This document shows, piece by piece, positions 63,606-64,000 of a stretch of 64,000 nucleotides of DNA. How positions within the stretch are numbered: the stretch's first letter is position 1; the number at the start of each line of letters is the position of its first letter. The stretch is taken from the NCBI GenBank assembly GCA_025201845.1, contig MU603941.1:176668-240667 (forward strand), read 5' to 3'. Both the position numbers and the translations under genes were made by a program. This stretch comes from Martensiomyces pterosporus. Its lineage: Eukaryota; Kickxellomycota; Kickxellomycetes; Kickxellales; Kickxellaceae. The notes beneath the pieces are model-generated. The model saw only the letters and a list, made by a program, of their open reading frames with translations. It was not told the DNA's origin and did not search any database.

Positions 63606-63895
63606 TTGGCTCACTCTGAGCCCTGGCCTTTTTCTTCAATAAACTTCGCCTTCGCCTCTCAGCGGGGCTCTTTCAGATTAAGAGTCTCAAGGCTCGCCGC
63701 CTTGTTCCCACTTCTTTCGTTTGGTCTCTGTAGACCCTACGTCTTCAACCCCTTCTCGTCTTGGTCTCTGCAGACCCACCCTCTCTTTCACTCTCGGCCT
63801 CTGTGAGCCCTCCCTCTTCAAGTTCCCTTCGTCTCTTGGTCTCTCTAAACCGCAAAAAATACTTCCTCGTTTCTGTTCCTCAGAGCCACCCACTT
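63606..63895 (+). repeat. Array of related short hairpin repeats in LTR leader
   Basis: At least five stem-loops share a pattern of GG(T/C)TC-spacer-GA(G/A)CC or GGTCT-spacer-AGACC: GGCTCACTCTGAGCC (63608), GGTCTCTGTAGACC (63722), GGTCTCTGCAGACC (63762), GGCCTCTGTGAGCC (63799) and the weaker GGTCTCTCTAAACC (63838). They lie 37-40 bp apart in the last four, separated by pyrimidine-rich spacers with CTTC/CTCG. Confidence 0.75.
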
Positions 63896-63903
63896 TATCG
63901 CTA

Positions 63904-64000
63904 CCATGAACGACAACAGTTCCCTGCACCGCCACAACTTGAACAGCATGTTAGTGCCGTCGTATTGCAGGCGGTGGATGGAACTGTGGTCGTTCATGGT
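63904..64000. repeat. Imperfect palindrome at the putative gag start
   Basis: The first ~36 bases from 63904 (ACCATGAACGAC, then ACAGTTCC, then CACCGCC) reappear on the opposite strand reading in from 64000 with a few mismatches. Both strands therefore begin an ATG-led frame with Met-Asn-Asp at the two ends of a 97-bp stretch. Confidence 0.75.
63906..64000 (+). CDS. Putative gag start of the copia-like element (partial)
   Basis: An open frame from the ATG at 63906 runs 31 codons to the window edge without a stop (MNDNSSLHRH...). Its position downstream of the LTR and leader suits gag. The segment is too short for domain assignment, and the palindrome means either strand could carry the true copy. 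Confidence 0.35.
   Translation, partial: MNDNSSLHRHNLNSMLVPSYCRRWMELWSFM

Larger units (their letters stand above)
63342..64000 (+). mobile_element. Ty1/copia-like LTR and leader, 5' end of an element running off the right edge
   Basis: Starts TGTTGGAAATATTGCCC at 63342, the form common in copia-type LTRs (Ty1 begins TGTTGGAATA). A TATATAAAG box lies at 63524-63532 and AATAAA at 63638-63643. The LTR's 3' end is not clear because no obvious primer-binding site is visible. From 63606 to about 63895 the sequence has repeated small hairpins. An ATG at 63906 opens a frame to the edge (MNDNSSLHRH...), a candidate gag start. Element type is inferred from the LTR terminus. Confidence 0.6.

Noticed and set aside
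1..64000. tRNA, rRNA or CRISPR features
   Set aside because: No cloverleaf with a recognisable T-loop, no rRNA segment and no regularly spaced direct repeats of CRISPR type were found by eye; an exhaustive tRNAscan would be needed to exclude tRNAs fully.

Overview
The window is nuclear DNA from a fungus. Genes carry GT-AG introns of roughly 70-770 nt, each gene has its own promoter and AATAAA-type poly(A) signals, and the set is typical fungal core machinery (Pex12, Orc3, Snf12, Hir3, Sda1, Srp68, Pri2, Taf9, Cdc20, two ribosomal proteins) plus a fungal-type AA11 LPMO. High gene density, GC of about 50-55%, long Ser/Gln-rich inserts and mixed retroelement debris would suit an early-diverging lineage such as Kickxellomycotina (Coemansia-like), but I infer that from overall character, not from a marker gene.

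Layout. 1-1063: 5' part of a Gln/Ala-rich protein gene on the minus strand, running off the left edge. 2483-4727 (-): mitochondrial-type PP2C phosphatase, divergent from SNF12/BAF60 (5460-6821, +). After a long 2.2 kb gene-free stretch comes a very large P4-ATPase flippase (9071-15239, +), convergent with methylthioadenosine phosphorylase (15545-16465, -) and an AA11-like LPMO (16863-18251, -). Next: LITAF-domain protein (+), PEX12 (-), an Atg18-family WD protein (+), a UBE3D/Ipa1-like E3 (+), ORC3 (+), RPA43 (-), ribosomal protein eS8 (+), a TED1-like phosphoesterase (-), a mitochondrial Holliday-junction resolvase (+), an SRPK kinase (+) and a tandem-CCCH zinc-finger protein (+).

39171-40830 holds an unrecognised gene whose frame is broken by one TGA lying inside a perfect hairpin. 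It is followed by HIR3 (+), a FLX1/SLC25A32-like carrier (-), uS11 (+), TAF9 (-), CDC20 (+), SDA1 (+), SRP68 (+), primase large subunit (+) and a six-exon penta-EF-hand gene (+). The last 1.7 kb (about 62.3-64.0 kb) is a repeat graveyard: a decayed Tc1/mariner transposase, a 301-bp LTR on the minus strand, an integrase fragment, and a Ty1/copia-like LTR whose leader carries a series of small hairpin repeats before a putative gag start at the right edge.

Many neighbours are divergent pairs sharing 400-900 bp promoters (PP2C/SNF12, LPMO/LITAF, PEX12/PROPPIN, RPA43/eS8, TED1/resolvase, carrier/uS11, TAF9/CDC20). There are no operons. Three genes (eS8, uS11, SRPK) have first coding exons of only 4, 3 and 7 nt, and both ribosomal-protein genes have a tandemly duplicated block in a long intron.
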